Below, in pieces: positions 18,960 to 27,934 of a stretch of DNA of 56,160 nucleotides. The first letter of the stretch is position 1. Each line of letters starts with the position of its first letter. Source of the DNA: Candidatus Gastranaerophilales bacterium. GTDB lineage: Bacteria > Cyanobacteriota > Vampirovibrionia > Gastranaerophilales > Gastranaerophilaceae. Position numbers and translations under genes: made by a program. The stretch spans positions 1-56,160 of the forward strand of contig JAFVFO010000056.1 in the NCBI GenBank assembly GCA_017475485.1. The letters run 5' to 3'. The notes beneath the pieces are model-generated. The model was not told where the DNA came from and made no database searches. It saw only the letters and a list, made by a program, of their open reading frames with translations.

Positions 18960-20672
18960 TTGAGGGAGAAAGTACATAATAAATTTGAAAGGCGCGTAGG
19001 TTGCTTGCAGTCATTGTTTTACATAACCTGCTTTGCGCTTGCGGTTTATCTTTTTCTTTTGCAGGTTTGCGATATCAGACATTGTAAAACAAAAGCCAAA
19101 AGTCAAAGAACCTCTAAAATGTACGTTCTAAGGGGTGAAATCGTTGACAGATACGGTTTTAAGCTGGCAGCAGATAAAACAACATTTGTATTATATGCGC
19201 ACCCTGCTTATTACGACTCAACGCCCGAACATTTAGCGGAAATATTGTCGCCCTATGTTAAAATACCAATCCCCGAATTAACAAGAAAACTTTCCCAACA
19301 AGATAAAAAAATTATCACAATAAAAAAAGATTTAGACAGAAAAACCGTTAGAGAAATAAAGAAAAAAGGATTAAGAGAGCTTTCTTACGAAGTTAAAAAT
19401 AAACGCGTATATCCGCAAGGTACTTTAGCCGCGCATATTTTAGGCTTTTATAATCCCAACGCGGATACTGCAGGCGGTGTGGAATATAAGGCAAAAGACT
19501 ATCTTGAATATATAGATAAAACAATAACTTATGAAAAATCGCCGAAGGGAGATATTATATATAACCTTAGTATGAATCCTGCTGATGTTTCAGCTCCCGC
19601 AAAAGGCAAAACCTTAACTCTGACAATAGATAGCGCAGCTCAGCATGTTTGTGAAAAATATCTTTTAAAAGCTATACAAAAATTCCATGCTCCGCGTGCA
19701 GCGGCAATTGTTATGGACCCTACAAACGGAGAAATATTGGCACTTGCAGTCGCACCGACATACAACCCTAATGAATTCAATAAATATTCAATGCAGGAAA
19801 TCAAAAACTGGGCAATAACGGATGTTTACCCGCCCGGGTCAACATTTAAAATAATAACCGTTGCTTGCGGCTTTATGAATAAAAAAATCAATAAAAATTC
19901 ACGCATCAATGACACAGGTAAAATGAAACTCGGCTGGTGGGATATTACAAATTACGATTATAAGTCCAAAGGTGCACCGGGCATGATTGATTTAGTATAT
20001 TTATTTGAACACTCAAGTAATATTGCGTCATTAAAAATTGCCCAAATGATGACAAGCAAAGAATTTTACGATAGTTTAAAACTGTTTAACTTCGGAGAAA
20101 AAACAGGCATAGATTTACCGGGTGAATCGGCAGGATTGCTGCCAAATCCTAAAAATTGGGACGTTGCAACCCATGGCGCAATGGGATATGGATATGGTGC
20201 TTCCGTAACAGCAATACAAATGGTTTCGGCAGTTTCCGCTATTGCAAATAAAGGGGTTTGGGTAACTCCTCATGTAATAAAATACAAAGACCCTGAAGAA
20301 CTGGCACAAAAAGTTGTACACAGACGTGTTTTAGAAGAACAAGACGCTAAAGATATTACACAATTACTTGTAAAATCAATTGAAAACGGTAAAAATACAG
20401 CAAAAATGGATGATTTTTACATTGCCGCAAAGACAGGTACATCAAGAAAATCATTCGGGGCAACCCATGGAGCAAATAAGCTATATACATCTATGATTGG
20501 GTTTTTCCCAGCTACCAATCCAAAGGCTGTATTGTATGTTATAGTTGATTCGCCCGCAGGAGAAGGTATTTGGGGTTCAACCGTTGCAGCACCCGTATTC
20601 AAAGAAATATCAACAGAACTTGTCAGAATTTTGAATTTAACACCCGATAAACAAAAAACCAAGAAGAAGTAG
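18960..20672 (+). CDS. ftsI: penicillin-binding protein, FtsI/PBP2-type transpeptidase
   Basis: A class B penicillin-binding protein that cross-links septal peptidoglycan. One N-terminal transmembrane helix (about 18-38) is followed by the pedestal domain starting near LRGEIVDRYGFKLAADKT. The transpeptidase domain has the three catalytic motifs: STFK in PPGSTFKIIT (nucleophile serine, about 295), SSN in LFEHSSNIASLK (about 347), and KTG in AAKTGTSR (about 490). At 570 residues the length is normal for FtsI and no PASTA domain follows. Translation starts at TTG; an ATG 5 bases upstream is immediately closed by a stop. It lies in the order rsmH-ftsL-ftsI-murE. Confidence 0.95.
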   Translation: MREKVHNKFERRVGCLQSLFYITCFALAVYLFLLQVCDIRHCKTKAKSQRTSKMYVLRGEIVDRYGFKLAADKTTFVLYAHPAYYDSTPEHLAEILSPYVKIPIPELTRKLSQQDKKIITIKKDLDRKTVREIKKKGLRELSYEVKNKRVYPQGTLAAHILGFYNPNADTAGGVEYKAKDYLEYIDKTITYEKSPKGDIIYNLSMNPADVSAPAKGKTLTLTIDSAAQHVCEKYLLKAIQKFHAPRAAAIVMDPTNGEILALAVAPTYNPNEFNKYSMQEIKNWAITDVYPPGSTFKIITVACGFMNKKINKNSRINDTGKMKLGWWDITNYDYKSKGAPGMIDLVYLFEHSSNIASLKIAQMMTSKEFYDSLKLFNFGEKTGIDLPGESAGLLPNPKNWDVATHGAMGYGYGASVTAIQMVSAVSAIANKGVWVTPHVIKYKDPEELAQKVVHRRVLEEQDAKDITQLLVKSIENGKNTAKMDDFYIAAKTGTSRKSFGATHGANKLYTSMIGFFPATNPKAVLYVIVDSPAGEGIWGSTVAAPVFKEISTELVRILNLTPDKQKTKKK

Positions 20673-20681
20673 GAGGCTTAA

Positions 20682-22142
20682 ATGGATTTAAGTACAATTA
20701 TAAAGCATGTAAAACCGCTCGAGGTTTTAAATTTTAAAGATACCGATATTAAAGGAATTTCATATAATTCAAATACAATTAATTCTCATGAGATTTTCGT
20801 ATGTTTAAAAGGTGAGCATGTAGATGGGCATAATTACGCACAAAGCGCATTTGAAAAAGGTGCAACGGCATTAATGTGCGAGCGTCCTTTAAATATCGAA
20901 ATACCACAGTTAATTGTTAAATCCACACAAGAATCAATTGCCGATTTAGCGGCAGCCTTTTACCACAATCCCAGTTTTGAGCTAAATTTAATGGGCGTTA
21001 CAGGCACAAACGGCAAAACAACAATCGCACATCTTGTACAAAAAATATTTGAAGCAAATAGAAAAAAATGTGCGCTAATCGGCACATTAGGCTATAAGTT
21101 TTCATCAACGGATGATTATCTCGAAGCAAAACACACCACTCCGCAAGCACCCCAAATGCAAGAAACATTAAATAAAATTTTAGAAGCGGATATTCTAAAT
21201 TGCATAACGGAAGTTTCAAGCCATGCGCTTGAACAATACAGAGTTAAAAATTGCAAATTTTCAGGTGCAATTTTCACCAACCTGACCCAAGATCATCTTG
21301 ATTATCATATTACTATGGAGAATTATTTTAACGCTAAAGCAAAACTTTTCAAAAGTTTAGAATCCGGAGCATTTGCCGTTATTAATAATGACGATAAATA
21401 TTCTCAAAAATTTCTTGATGTAATCCCTGAAGGCGTCAGGGTTTTAACCTACGGAGTTAAAAACGCTTCTGATGTTATGGCAAAAAATATCGAATTCATG
21501 CCGGATGGTGTTGTATTTGATTGCTGTTATAAAAATGAAACTGTCAATTTTAAACTTCATTTGAACGGAATGTTCAGTGTTTATAACTGTTTGGCTTCAA
21601 TTGCAACCGGTATTTTTAATAATATCAGCCTTTTAACAATAAAAGAAGCTCTTGAAATGACAAGGTCGGTTGCAGGCCGTTTTGAAATTGTTGCAACAAA
21701 CCCAATGGTAATTGTAGATTACGCGCACACCCCCGACGGATTAGAAAATATTCTGCGTGCGGCGCGCGAATTAACGCCAACAGACGCTAATTTAATTTGC
21801 TTATTTGGCTGCGGCGGAAACAGAGATTGTACAAAACGCCCAAAAATGGGTAAAATCGCACAATCATTAGCTGATAAAATAATTGTAACTTCGGACAATC
21901 CGCGTTCTGAAGACCCTCAGCAAATTATACAGGATATTTTATCAGGCCTGAGTTTAATTAACCCGAAAACGGTTTTTGTAGAACCCGACAGAAGGCTTGC
22001 AATTAAACTGTTAAAGGATATTTCTTCGGAACGTGATGTGCTTGTTTTAGCCGGCAAAGGTCATGAAAACTATCAGATATTGAATGACAGAACAATTCAT
22101 TTTGATGATAGAGAAGAAGCCTTGAAGGTTTTTGCAAATTAA
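20682..22142 (+). CDS. murE: UDP-MurNAc-tripeptide ligase, meso-diaminopimelate-adding
   Basis: Adds the third stem residue to UDP-MurNAc-L-Ala-D-Glu in the cytosol. The 486-residue Mur ligase has the ATP loop GVTGTNGKTTIAH (105-117), TTPQAP near 150, ITEVSSHALEQYR near 178, the ADP-ring/ligase motif VDYAHTPDGL near 350, and SDNPRSEDP near 405. The DNPR sequence is the signature of enzymes that select meso-diaminopimelate rather than lysine, so the cell wall is DAP type. AGGAGG precedes the ATG. It is the last gene of the cluster; murF, mraY, murD, ftsW and murG do not follow. Confidence 0.97.
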   Translation: MDLSTIIKHVKPLEVLNFKDTDIKGISYNSNTINSHEIFVCLKGEHVDGHNYAQSAFEKGATALMCERPLNIEIPQLIVKSTQESIADLAAAFYHNPSFELNLMGVTGTNGKTTIAHLVQKIFEANRKKCALIGTLGYKFSSTDDYLEAKHTTPQAPQMQETLNKILEADILNCITEVSSHALEQYRVKNCKFSGAIFTNLTQDHLDYHITMENYFNAKAKLFKSLESGAFAVINNDDKYSQKFLDVIPEGVRVLTYGVKNASDVMAKNIEFMPDGVVFDCCYKNETVNFKLHLNGMFSVYNCLASIATGIFNNISLLTIKEALEMTRSVAGRFEIVATNPMVIVDYAHTPDGLENILRAARELTPTDANLICLFGCGGNRDCTKRPKMGKIAQSLADKIIVTSDNPRSEDPQQIIQDILSGLSLINPKTVFVEPDRRLAIKLLKDISSERDVLVLAGKGHENYQILNDRTIHFDDREEALKVFAN

Positions 22143-22144
22143 TT

Positions 22145-23323
22145 CTATCCGAATAAGAAATTTTCTGTTCTTTTTGCGCATAATTCGCAATATTTACAAT
22201 CTGCACCGCATCTTGTTGCACATTTATCACCATTTTTAATAAAATGGGCAACATCGGGCAAATAAGGCAAAAGTTCAGATATTTTTATATCTTTATTTAT
22301 CGCAATACCGCCCGGGAAAAGTCTGTTAAAAAACATATCAACTGTTAAATCATTAATCCCATATTCAACACAATCAAAGTACAACCTTAACGAAGATAAG
22401 TCATTATATTGTGAACGCACTCCGTTGACATCAGCTGTTAATTTAAAATTATTAACTCCTATTGCGGAATAATATTCTATATTCCAAGGGTATATAACCC
22501 CTGTTCTATAAAAATAATAAAAATCGCCCATTATTCTTCTCACATTTAAACAATCAAACCTGTTAAACGATATTTCAGAACAATGCGAAATTCTGGCAGG
22601 ACAACCTTTAATACAATGTTCATTCATAATGAGTTCTATTTTTTTATCGGGAAATGCCTTTCTTAAACCCTTTTGAAAGGCAAAATTTTGATTTTCATCT
22701 ATTGCCAAATCAATTAAATTAAAGTTAGGGTAATTCCTAAAAAGATTTTCATATTGCGCTAAATTATGGTATTCAAAAGCGGTTGATGTTGAAAGATTAA
22801 ACACATTAGGCGCAAATTGGTTAATCAGGGTTGCAACCTGCGTATTTCCGACTTTAATATCCCGACAACCGGAATTATACAAAAAATCAAGGAGATATTT
22901 AAATTCATCCCTAAATGTATTAAAATCATTCTCGGAAAAAGGTTTTGGGGAATTCATTAAATATGTGAATTGAAAGCCTGAACCTATTGCATATTGCATA
23001 AAGTTTTTAAAATCGTCATAGCTTCTGATTGTATGATTTTCGCCTCTCACAACCTGTGTCCATTGATTAAAATTTTTTGCCAACGGAATCGGAATATTTT
23101 GATGAAAGCCTGTAACTTTTAATTTTTTATATTTTTGATTAATTTGAGATATCTCATCAATCAAAGAATAATTAAAAGGCATTGGAGTAGAAAATTCATA
23201 TATACCCGTTTGTTTTGGTATAATTTCCAATTCATCATTTAATGAAACTTCTTTATTGCAGCCGGATAAAATATTAGCACCCGCAACTAAAAGACCTGCT
23301 TGAATTAGCTCTCTGCGATTCAT
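22145..23323 (-). CDS. U32-peptidase-like exported lipoprotein with two cysteine clusters
   Basis: A 392-residue protein. The N-terminus RRELIQAGLLVAGANILSGC has a twin arginine, a hydrophobic core and a lipobox LSGC (Cys22), so it is probably a lipoprotein exported by Tat or Sec. The body has a TIM-barrel-like pattern of strands: VKVGNTQVATLIN, FNLIDLAIDEN, IELIMNEHC. The cluster CIKGCPARISHC at about 236-247 resembles the iron-sulfur ligating region of U32-type proteins (UbiU/UbiV, RlhA, TrhP). A second cluster, CATRCGADCKYCELC (about 373-387), ends the chain. Known U32 enzymes are cytosolic, so an exported member would be unusual. I am not certain of the family. It ends 3 bases from murE, on the opposite strand. 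Confidence 0.5.
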   Translation of the reverse strand: MNRRELIQAGLLVAGANILSGCNKEVSLNDELEIIPKQTGIYEFSTPMPFNYSLIDEISQINQKYKKLKVTGFHQNIPIPLAKNFNQWTQVVRGENHTIRSYDDFKNFMQYAIGSGFQFTYLMNSPKPFSENDFNTFRDEFKYLLDFLYNSGCRDIKVGNTQVATLINQFAPNVFNLSTSTAFEYHNLAQYENLFRNYPNFNLIDLAIDENQNFAFQKGLRKAFPDKKIELIMNEHCIKGCPARISHCSEISFNRFDCLNVRRIMGDFYYFYRTGVIYPWNIEYYSAIGVNNFKLTADVNGVRSQYNDLSSLRLYFDCVEYGINDLTVDMFFNRLFPGGIAINKDIKISELLPYLPDVAHFIKNGDKCATRCGADCKYCELCAKRTENFLFG

Positions 23324-23377
23324 TTATATTTCCTTTTTGTGTTTTGTATTAAAGTTCGTATGTGTTTTGGTTTTTCA

Positions 23378-23570
23378 ACTTAACAAAATACAGAAAATGT
23401 TAAGTGGAATTTTTTATCAAGATATATCTGGATTTGAGCAGGATAAAAAATAAGAAAAATCAAAAAAATTAGTAAAATTTTTCATTTTTTTGTAAAAAGG
23501 AAATAATGTGGTATTATAACTTTATAGAAATAAAAATAACCCACTTAACATTTTCTGTATTTTGTTAAGT
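23378..23570. repeat. pair of perfect 30-bp inverted palindromic repeats
   Basis: Bases 23378-23407 and 23541-23570 are exact reverse complements over 30 bases. Each copy is also an internal palindrome, ACTTAACA-12-TGTTAAGT. The 133-base middle is extremely AT-rich and holds a good plus-strand promoter-like sequence, but no reading frame. No target-site duplication is visible. It may be a MITE-like element, a double operator, or duplicated terminators. Confidence 0.75.
23490..23517 (+). promoter_or_regulatory. promoter-like sequence inside the inverted repeat pair
   Basis: TTGTAA, a 16-base spacer, and TATTAT preceded by TGG (extended -10) on the plus strand. Transcription from here would begin near 23524 and meet the strong hairpin at 23537-23576 almost at once, so it would give only a very short RNA. 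No gene on this strand follows. Confidence 0.35.
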
Positions 23571-23580
23571 GGGTTATATA
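23537..23580 (-). terminator. pyrG terminator formed by the right-hand palindrome
   Basis: ATAACCCACTTAACA and TGTTAAGTGGGTTAT make a 15-bp perfect stem with a 12-base loop. The minus strand follows it with ATTTTTATTTC, a U-rich tract. It lies 35 bases past the pyrG stop codon and is a convincing intrinsic terminator for that gene. Confidence 0.8.
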
Positions 23581-23614
23581 TTTTATCTGTATGTTATAAG
23601 GCAGTTTAAAAAAA

Positions 23615-25252
23615 CTATACTTCTTGCACCGCTTTTTGCGTATCTAAATTAAAATGTCTTCTTATTGAAGCATTAATAAAACCTAAAAACAGCGGATGAG
23701 GTTTTTGCGGGCGTGACTTGAATTCAGGGTGGAATTGACATGCTACAAAGAAATCGTTTTCAGGAATTTCAACTATTTCCGCTAACAGTCCGTCAGGGCT
23801 TGTTCCTGAAATAACAAGTCCATTTGAAGTCAATAAATCTTTGTATTCATTATTAAATTCATATCTATGTCTGTGACGTTCCGATATATTTTCTTCGTTA
23901 TAGAAACTATATGCCTTAGAGCCCTTTTGAACCTTGCAGGGGTATGCCCCAAGGCGCATTGTAGCACCATATCCAGCAATATTTTTTTGTTCTTCCATTA
24001 GGTCAACAACTTTGTAATTTGCACTTTTGTCAAATTCAGTTGAATTTGCATTTTCCAAATTTGCAACATTCCTTGCAAACTCAATAACGGCACATTGCAT
24101 TCCAAGGCACAGGCCGAGATATGGAATGTTATTTTCGCGCGCATATTTAATAACTTTAAGTTTTCCTTCAATGCCGCGAACACCAAACCCGCCCGGAACA
24201 ACAACACCATCCACATCTGCAAGATGATATGCAACATCATCATCAGAAACTATATCTTCCGAAGCAATCCATTTTATATTTACTTTTGTAGAATTCTTAA
24301 AGCCGGCATGCTTAAGACTTTCTACAACAGATATATATGCGTCATTTAGTTCGGTATATTTTCCTGCAAGTGCAACTGTTATTTCTTTCTTCGGGTTTTT
24401 AATTTTATCGACAAGTTCAAGCCACTGGGTTAAATCAGGCTCTCTATTTTCCAATCCTAAAATACGGGAAACCTGTCGAACAATTCCTTGACGTTCAAGG
24501 TACAAAGGAACTTCATAAATTGAATTCATATCCTTACATTCAATTACGGAATCTTTATCAACCGAGCAGAATAAGGCAAGTTTATCTTTTTCATTTTTGC
24601 CCAAAGGAACGGATGTTCTGAGCACAAGCATTTCAGGCTGGATACCATAACTTCTTAAAACATTAACACTATGCTGTGAAGGCTTTGTCTTAAGCTCGCC
24701 TGATGTTTGCAGATATGGTAATAATGTAACATGTATAGACATTGAATTACCGTAGCCGATTTCGCCCCTAAATTGTCTTATAGCTTCAATGAAAGGTAAA
24801 CTTTCAATATCGCCGATTGTCCCCCCAACTTCCGCAATCAAAATATCAGGGTTAGAATTTTTAGCAGCTTTTATAAGACGAGATTTTATTTCACCTGTTA
24901 TATGCGGAATCATTTGAACCGTTGCACCAAGGTATTCGCCTTTTCTTTCTTTATTGATAACTGTTTGATAAACAGAACCTGATGTAACATTGTTTACCTG
25001 AGAAAGATTTGTTTCAATAAAGCGTTCATAATGCCCAAGGTCTAAATCTGTTTCGGCACCGTCATCACAAACAAAAACTTCGCCATGCTGAAAAGGACTC
25101 ATTGTGCCGGGATCGACATTAATATAAGGGTCAAATTTTTGAATTGAAACCTTGTATCCTCTACTGACTAAAAGCCTGCCTAAAGAAGCGGCAACTATCC
25201 CTTTACCTAAAGAACTAACTACACCGCCTGTAATAAAAATGTATTTTGTCAT
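23615..25252 (-). CDS. pyrG: CTP synthase
   Basis: Makes CTP from UTP, ATP and glutamine. The N-terminal amidoligase domain begins [21 protein letters not shown] with the ATP loop. The C-terminal glutamine amidotransferase domain has the nucleophile cysteine in [17 protein letters not shown] (about 380) and the catalytic His-Glu in [11 protein letters not shown] (about 517). At 545 residues it is the usual length. Two adjacent ATGs exist (25255 and 25252). The AAGGA site is 2 bases from the first and 5 from the second, so the second is likelier. It lies 5-8 bases after gatC, forming an operon with it. Confidence 0.98.
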   Translation of the reverse strand: MTKYIFITGGVVSSLGKGIVAASLGRLLVSRGYKVSIQKFDPYINVDPGTMSPFQHGEVFVCDDGAETDLDLGHYERFIETNLSQVNNVTSGSVYQTVINKERKGEYLGATVQMIPHITGEIKSRLIKAAKNSNPDILIAEVGGTIGDIESLPFIEAIRQFRGEIGYGNSMSIHVTLLPYLQTSGELKTKPSQHSVNVLRSYGIQPEMLVLRTSVPLGKNEKDKLALFCSVDKDSVIECKDMNSIYEVPLYLERQGIVRQVSRILGLENREPDLTQWLELVDKIKNPKKEITVALAGKYTELNDAYISVVESLKHAGFKNSTKVNIKWIASEDIVSDDDVAYHLADVDGVVVPGGFGVRGIEGKLKVIKYARENNIPYLGLCLGMQCAVIEFARNVANLENANSTEFDKSANYKVVDLMEEQKNIAGYGATMRLGAYPCKVQKGSKAYSFYNEENISERHRHRYEFNNEYKDLLTSNGLVISGTSPDGLLAEIVEIPENDFFVACQFHPEFKSRPQKPHPLFLGFINASIRRHFNLDTQKAVQEV

Positions 25253-25260
25253 CATTATCC

Positions 25261-25542
25261 TTAATTAATACGAGGAACTTTAAAAAATTCACCTTCGACA
25301 TCAGGAGCATTCTGCATAAGTTCCTCTCTTGTATTTTCATATATCTTAACGTCTTCTCTCATTACATTTGAAAAATCAATGGGATGATTCATGGGTTCAA
25401 CCCCTTGAGTATCGACTTCATTCATTCTTTCAACATGATTTAAAACATCACCCAATTGATGAGTAAACATTTCTTTTTCATCTTCTGAAAGCTCCAGTCT
25501 TGCTAATTTTGCAACATGTTCTACATCTTTAATAGTAATCAT
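25261..25542 (-). CDS. gatC: Asp-tRNA(Asn)/Glu-tRNA(Gln) amidotransferase subunit C
   Basis: The small subunit of GatCAB, which amidates Glu-tRNA(Gln) or Asp-tRNA(Asn). It is 93 residues, the usual length. The family N-terminus [21 protein letters not shown] is clear, and the late region has [12 protein letters not shown] followed by [21 protein letters not shown] and FFKVPRI. It needs gatA and gatB, which are not in this window. A GGGGAAAAT site precedes the ATG. Upstream is a divergent response-regulator gene, and downstream is pyrG in the same direction. Confidence 0.95.
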   Translation of the reverse strand: MITIKDVEHVAKLARLELSEDEKEMFTHQLGDVLNHVERMNEVDTQGVEPMNHPIDFSNVMREDVKIYENTREELMQNAPDVEGEFFKVPRIN

Positions 25543-25619
25543 ATTTTCCCCTTTAATATAAAAATATCAAAAATAATAAGTTATTGCAATTTAATGTTAA
25601 GTTAATTTATAATTTTCTT

Positions 25620-26270
25620 ATGGATAAGAAGAACTTATTAATAGTAGAAGATCATGCTTTAACATCTTTTGCATTGAAAACAACCTTGACAGCGCAAAGC
25701 TATGCAGGAGAAATTTTTGAAGCAACAAATGCCAAAGACGCATATAAAATCATAGAGAATAATAAAATTGATTTAGTAATCATGGATATAGGCCTGCCTG
25801 ATACAAATGGCATTGAGGCTACAAAATATATAAAATCAAAATATCATGATATAAAAATTGCAATCTTAACATCACACTGCGATAAAGACGAAGTCATGCA
25901 ATGCCTTGAAGCCGGAATTTGCGCATACTGCACAAAAGATATCAAGCCACAAAAACTGACAGAGGTAATTAAGGATGTTTTAGAAGGATCAATGTATTTT
26001 GATTCTTCGGTTTCGAAATACGTTATAGAAACAACTTCACACCCTAAAAAGCATGAATTATCCGTAAAAGATTGTTACAATTTGACTACACAAGAAAAAA
26101 GAGTATTAATATTATTATCAAGCGGGAATAATAACTCGCAAATTGCTAAAAAATTGCAAATATCAGTAAATACAACGAAAGTACATGTGTGTTCCATTTT
26201 ACAAAAAATGAACGTAGAAGACAGAACCCAGGCGGCAATTAAGGCAATTCGTGAAAATTTAATTATGTAG
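25620..26270 (+). CDS. NarL/LuxR-type response regulator
   Basis: A two-domain transcription factor of 216 residues. The receiver domain runs 1-120: KKNLLIVEDHALTSF has the acidic pair, VIMDIGLPDTNG holds the phosphoacceptor Asp (about 53), and CTKDIKP the conserved lysine. The LuxR-type helix-turn-helix follows from about 148 (LTTQEKRVLILLSSGNNNSQIAKKL). The frame extends to a TTG at 25584 but the ATG at 25620 fits the domain start. Neither has a good ribosome site. No sensor kinase is adjacent; the second response regulator starts 9 bases later in the same operon. Two cysteines flank the receiver's last strand (CYCTK region), which is unusual but not diagnostic. Confidence 0.92.
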   Translation: MDKKNLLIVEDHALTSFALKTTLTAQSYAGEIFEATNAKDAYKIIENNKIDLVIMDIGLPDTNGIEATKYIKSKYHDIKIAILTSHCDKDEVMQCLEAGICAYCTKDIKPQKLTEVIKDVLEGSMYFDSSVSKYVIETTSHPKKHELSVKDCYNLTTQEKRVLILLSSGNNNSQIAKKLQISVNTTKVHVCSILQKMNVEDRTQAAIKAIRENLIM

Positions 26271-26279
26271 CGGGGAAAA

Positions 26280-26900
26280 ATGAGCTCCTTAGGTAAAATA
26301 TTAATAATAGATGATAATTCTAAATTAATGCAAGATGCGCTTCCAATGTACGGATACGAGGTAGAATGCGCCTCAGACGGATTAATGGGGCTAAAACTTT
26401 TAGATAACAGCCAAAACTATGATTTAATTCTGCTTGATGTAGTCATGCCTAATTTAGACGGCTGGGAAACGCTCAAAGCGATAAGACAGAATGAAAAAAC
26501 ATCTCAAATACCGATAATTATGTTAACTTCTGTATCAGACGCAAATAAGCAGATTTCAGGGCTAAAATTCGGCGCGGATGATTATATTGTTAAGCCTTTT
26601 ATTTTACCGAATTTATTGGCAAGAATAGAAGCGTTATTAAGACGCTCAACGTGGAATAAAGATGAAAAACACCATAGCGCGCTTCCCTTTGTAAAAGGGG
26701 AAGAAATTTCGCCTTTAACTTCCAGAGAAAAAGAAATCCTCACCCTTGTAGCAAAAGGCGCAACAAACTCTCAAATAGCGCAGAAGTTATTTGTCAGAGA
26801 AGTTACAGTCAAAACCCACCTAAATAGTATATACAGAAAACTGAAAGTAGATAACAGGGTGCAGGCAGTGCTGTTAGCACAACAAACCGAAATAATTTAA
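26280..26900 (+). CDS. second NarL/LuxR-type response regulator
   Basis: A 206-residue receiver plus LuxR helix-turn-helix protein. The receiver has LIIDDNSKL at the start (the acidic pair), LILLDVVMPNLDGWE with the phospho-Asp at about 55, LTSVSDANKQ, and DDYIVKPF with the conserved lysine. The output domain LTSREKEILTLVAKGATNSQ through VKTHLNSIYRKLKVDNR starts near 140. It resembles cyanobacterial NblR/RpaB-like architecture only at the receiver; the output domain is LuxR-type. It forms a tandem with the preceding regulator, without a kinase. A GGGGAAAA site precedes the ATG. Confidence 0.93.
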   Translation: MSSLGKILIIDDNSKLMQDALPMYGYEVECASDGLMGLKLLDNSQNYDLILLDVVMPNLDGWETLKAIRQNEKTSQIPIIMLTSVSDANKQISGLKFGADDYIVKPFILPNLLARIEALLRRSTWNKDEKHHSALPFVKGEEISPLTSREKEILTLVAKGATNSQIAQKLFVREVTVKTHLNSIYRKLKVDNRVQAVLLAQQTEII

Positions 26901-26990
26901 CCTGAGCCGGGCGTGCCGTAGTCCGACGGACTAGGCAAGCGAAGGCGAAGGCAAAAGGATGTGAAGCCCGTAACAATCGTTACTGCAGGT
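26901..26990. repeat. GC-rich intergenic island 1
   Basis: This about 90-base stretch has clearly higher GC than its surroundings. It holds the palindrome TAGTCCG-A-CGGACTA (26919-26933) and short AAGGCGAAGGC repeats. The 20-mer AAGGCAAAAGGATGTGAAGC (26948-26967) recurs in inverted orientation with two changes at 28054-28073 in a second island. No reading frame of note. It looks like a dispersed repeat family rather than unique spacer. Confidence 0.6.
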
Positions 26991-27014
26991 TTATAACATA
27001 ATAAAGGATATAAT

Positions 27015-27536
27015 ATGACAAAAGAAAATTTAGTGGAATTAATATTAAATGATTACGATTCATTTGTTGAATATTGCCAAAATAACAGCGATATAGAAAT
27101 ATCAGAAGCAGATTTTTCTCACGCGAATTTAGAAAACGCTGATTTTACAAACATAGATTTTTCAGGCACAACTTTCCAAGAAGCCAATCTTGTTAATATC
27201 AAATTTATAGATTGCGATCTTACAAGCGTAGATTTTTCAAGAGCAAACATTACAGAATGCGATTTTTCAGGCTCAATTTTGAACGGTACAACTTTTAACT
27301 ACGCTACCGTTAATTATTGCAATTTCTCTGATGCGGATATGGCAGGCGCAAACCTCTCGGAAGCAGATTTATCGGATAGCGACTTATCAACGAGCGAAAA
27401 TCTGGATTCTTGCAGATTTGACGAAAGCACAGTTTGGCCTGATGATGAAAAATTACCTGAAGAATTTGATTCAACATATAACTATGATTTATCTTCACTC
27501 AGAGAAGAAGATGAAGCAACACAAGAAACTTATTAA
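27015..27536 (+). CDS. pentapeptide-repeat protein
   Basis: A 173-residue protein. About residues 31-130 are a right-handed beta-helix of A(D/N)LxX pentapeptides: [43 protein letters not shown]. The N-terminus (1-30) is a short helical cap and the C-terminus is acidic ([12 protein letters not shown]). Some relatives mimic DNA and protect gyrase, others have unknown roles; nothing here picks one. No signal peptide, so it is probably cytosolic. It converges on panD with a 4-base stop overlap and has AAAGGATAT as ribosome site. Confidence 0.88.
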   Translation: MTKENLVELILNDYDSFVEYCQNNSDIEISEADFSHANLENADFTNIDFSGTTFQEANLVNIKFIDCDLTSVDFSRANITECDFSGSILNGTTFNYATVNYCNFSDADMAGANLSEADLSDSDLSTSENLDSCRFDESTVWPDDEKLPEEFDSTYNYDLSSLREEDEATQETY

Positions 27537-27886
27537 ATGTTAACTAATCTGTTTTTTTCGTCAACATGGGCAATTTTAGGCGAAAAACTCTTTTGTTCTT
27601 CATCATTTAACAGTGCATAAGCAACTATAATAACCTTATCGCCAACTTGCGCCTTGCGCGCTGCAGCACCATTAAGGCAAATTATACCGGAATTTGCAGT
27701 GCCTTCAATAACGTAGGTTGAAAAACGCTCGCCATTATTGATATTCAAAATCTCAACCTTTTGATTTTTCTTAATTCCTGAGGCATTCAAAAGAACCTTG
27801 TCAATTGTAATAGAGCCGACATATTCAAGATTTGCTTCGGTTACAGTAGCTCTATGTATTTTCCCGTATAAAAATTCACTTAGCAT
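27533..27886 (-). CDS. panD: aspartate 1-decarboxylase precursor
   Basis: Makes beta-alanine from aspartate for pantothenate and CoA. PanD is made as an inactive precursor that self-cleaves before a serine to give a pyruvoyl group. The cleavage site is visible in YVGSITIDK (Gly24-Ser25). The 117-residue length, the N-terminal Lys9 in [10 protein letters not shown] and the [19 protein letters not shown] stretch match the family. It is the only pantothenate gene in the window, separate from coaBC. Its stop overlaps that of the converging pentapeptide gene by 4 bases. Confidence 0.96.
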   Translation of the reverse strand: MLSEFLYGKIHRATVTEANLEYVGSITIDKVLLNASGIKKNQKVEILNINNGERFSTYVIEGTANSGIICLNGAAARKAQVGDKVIIVAYALLNDEEQKSFSPKIAHVDEKNRLVNI

Positions 27887-27934
27887 AGCATTATTTTAAC
27901 ATAAAAAAATAAATGGAAGAAAAAAATTAAAGTG

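Noticed and set aside
23378..23570. Complete insertion sequence with terminal inverted repeats
   Set aside because: The 133-base core contains no reading frame and no target-site duplication was seen, so a transposase-bearing IS is excluded.
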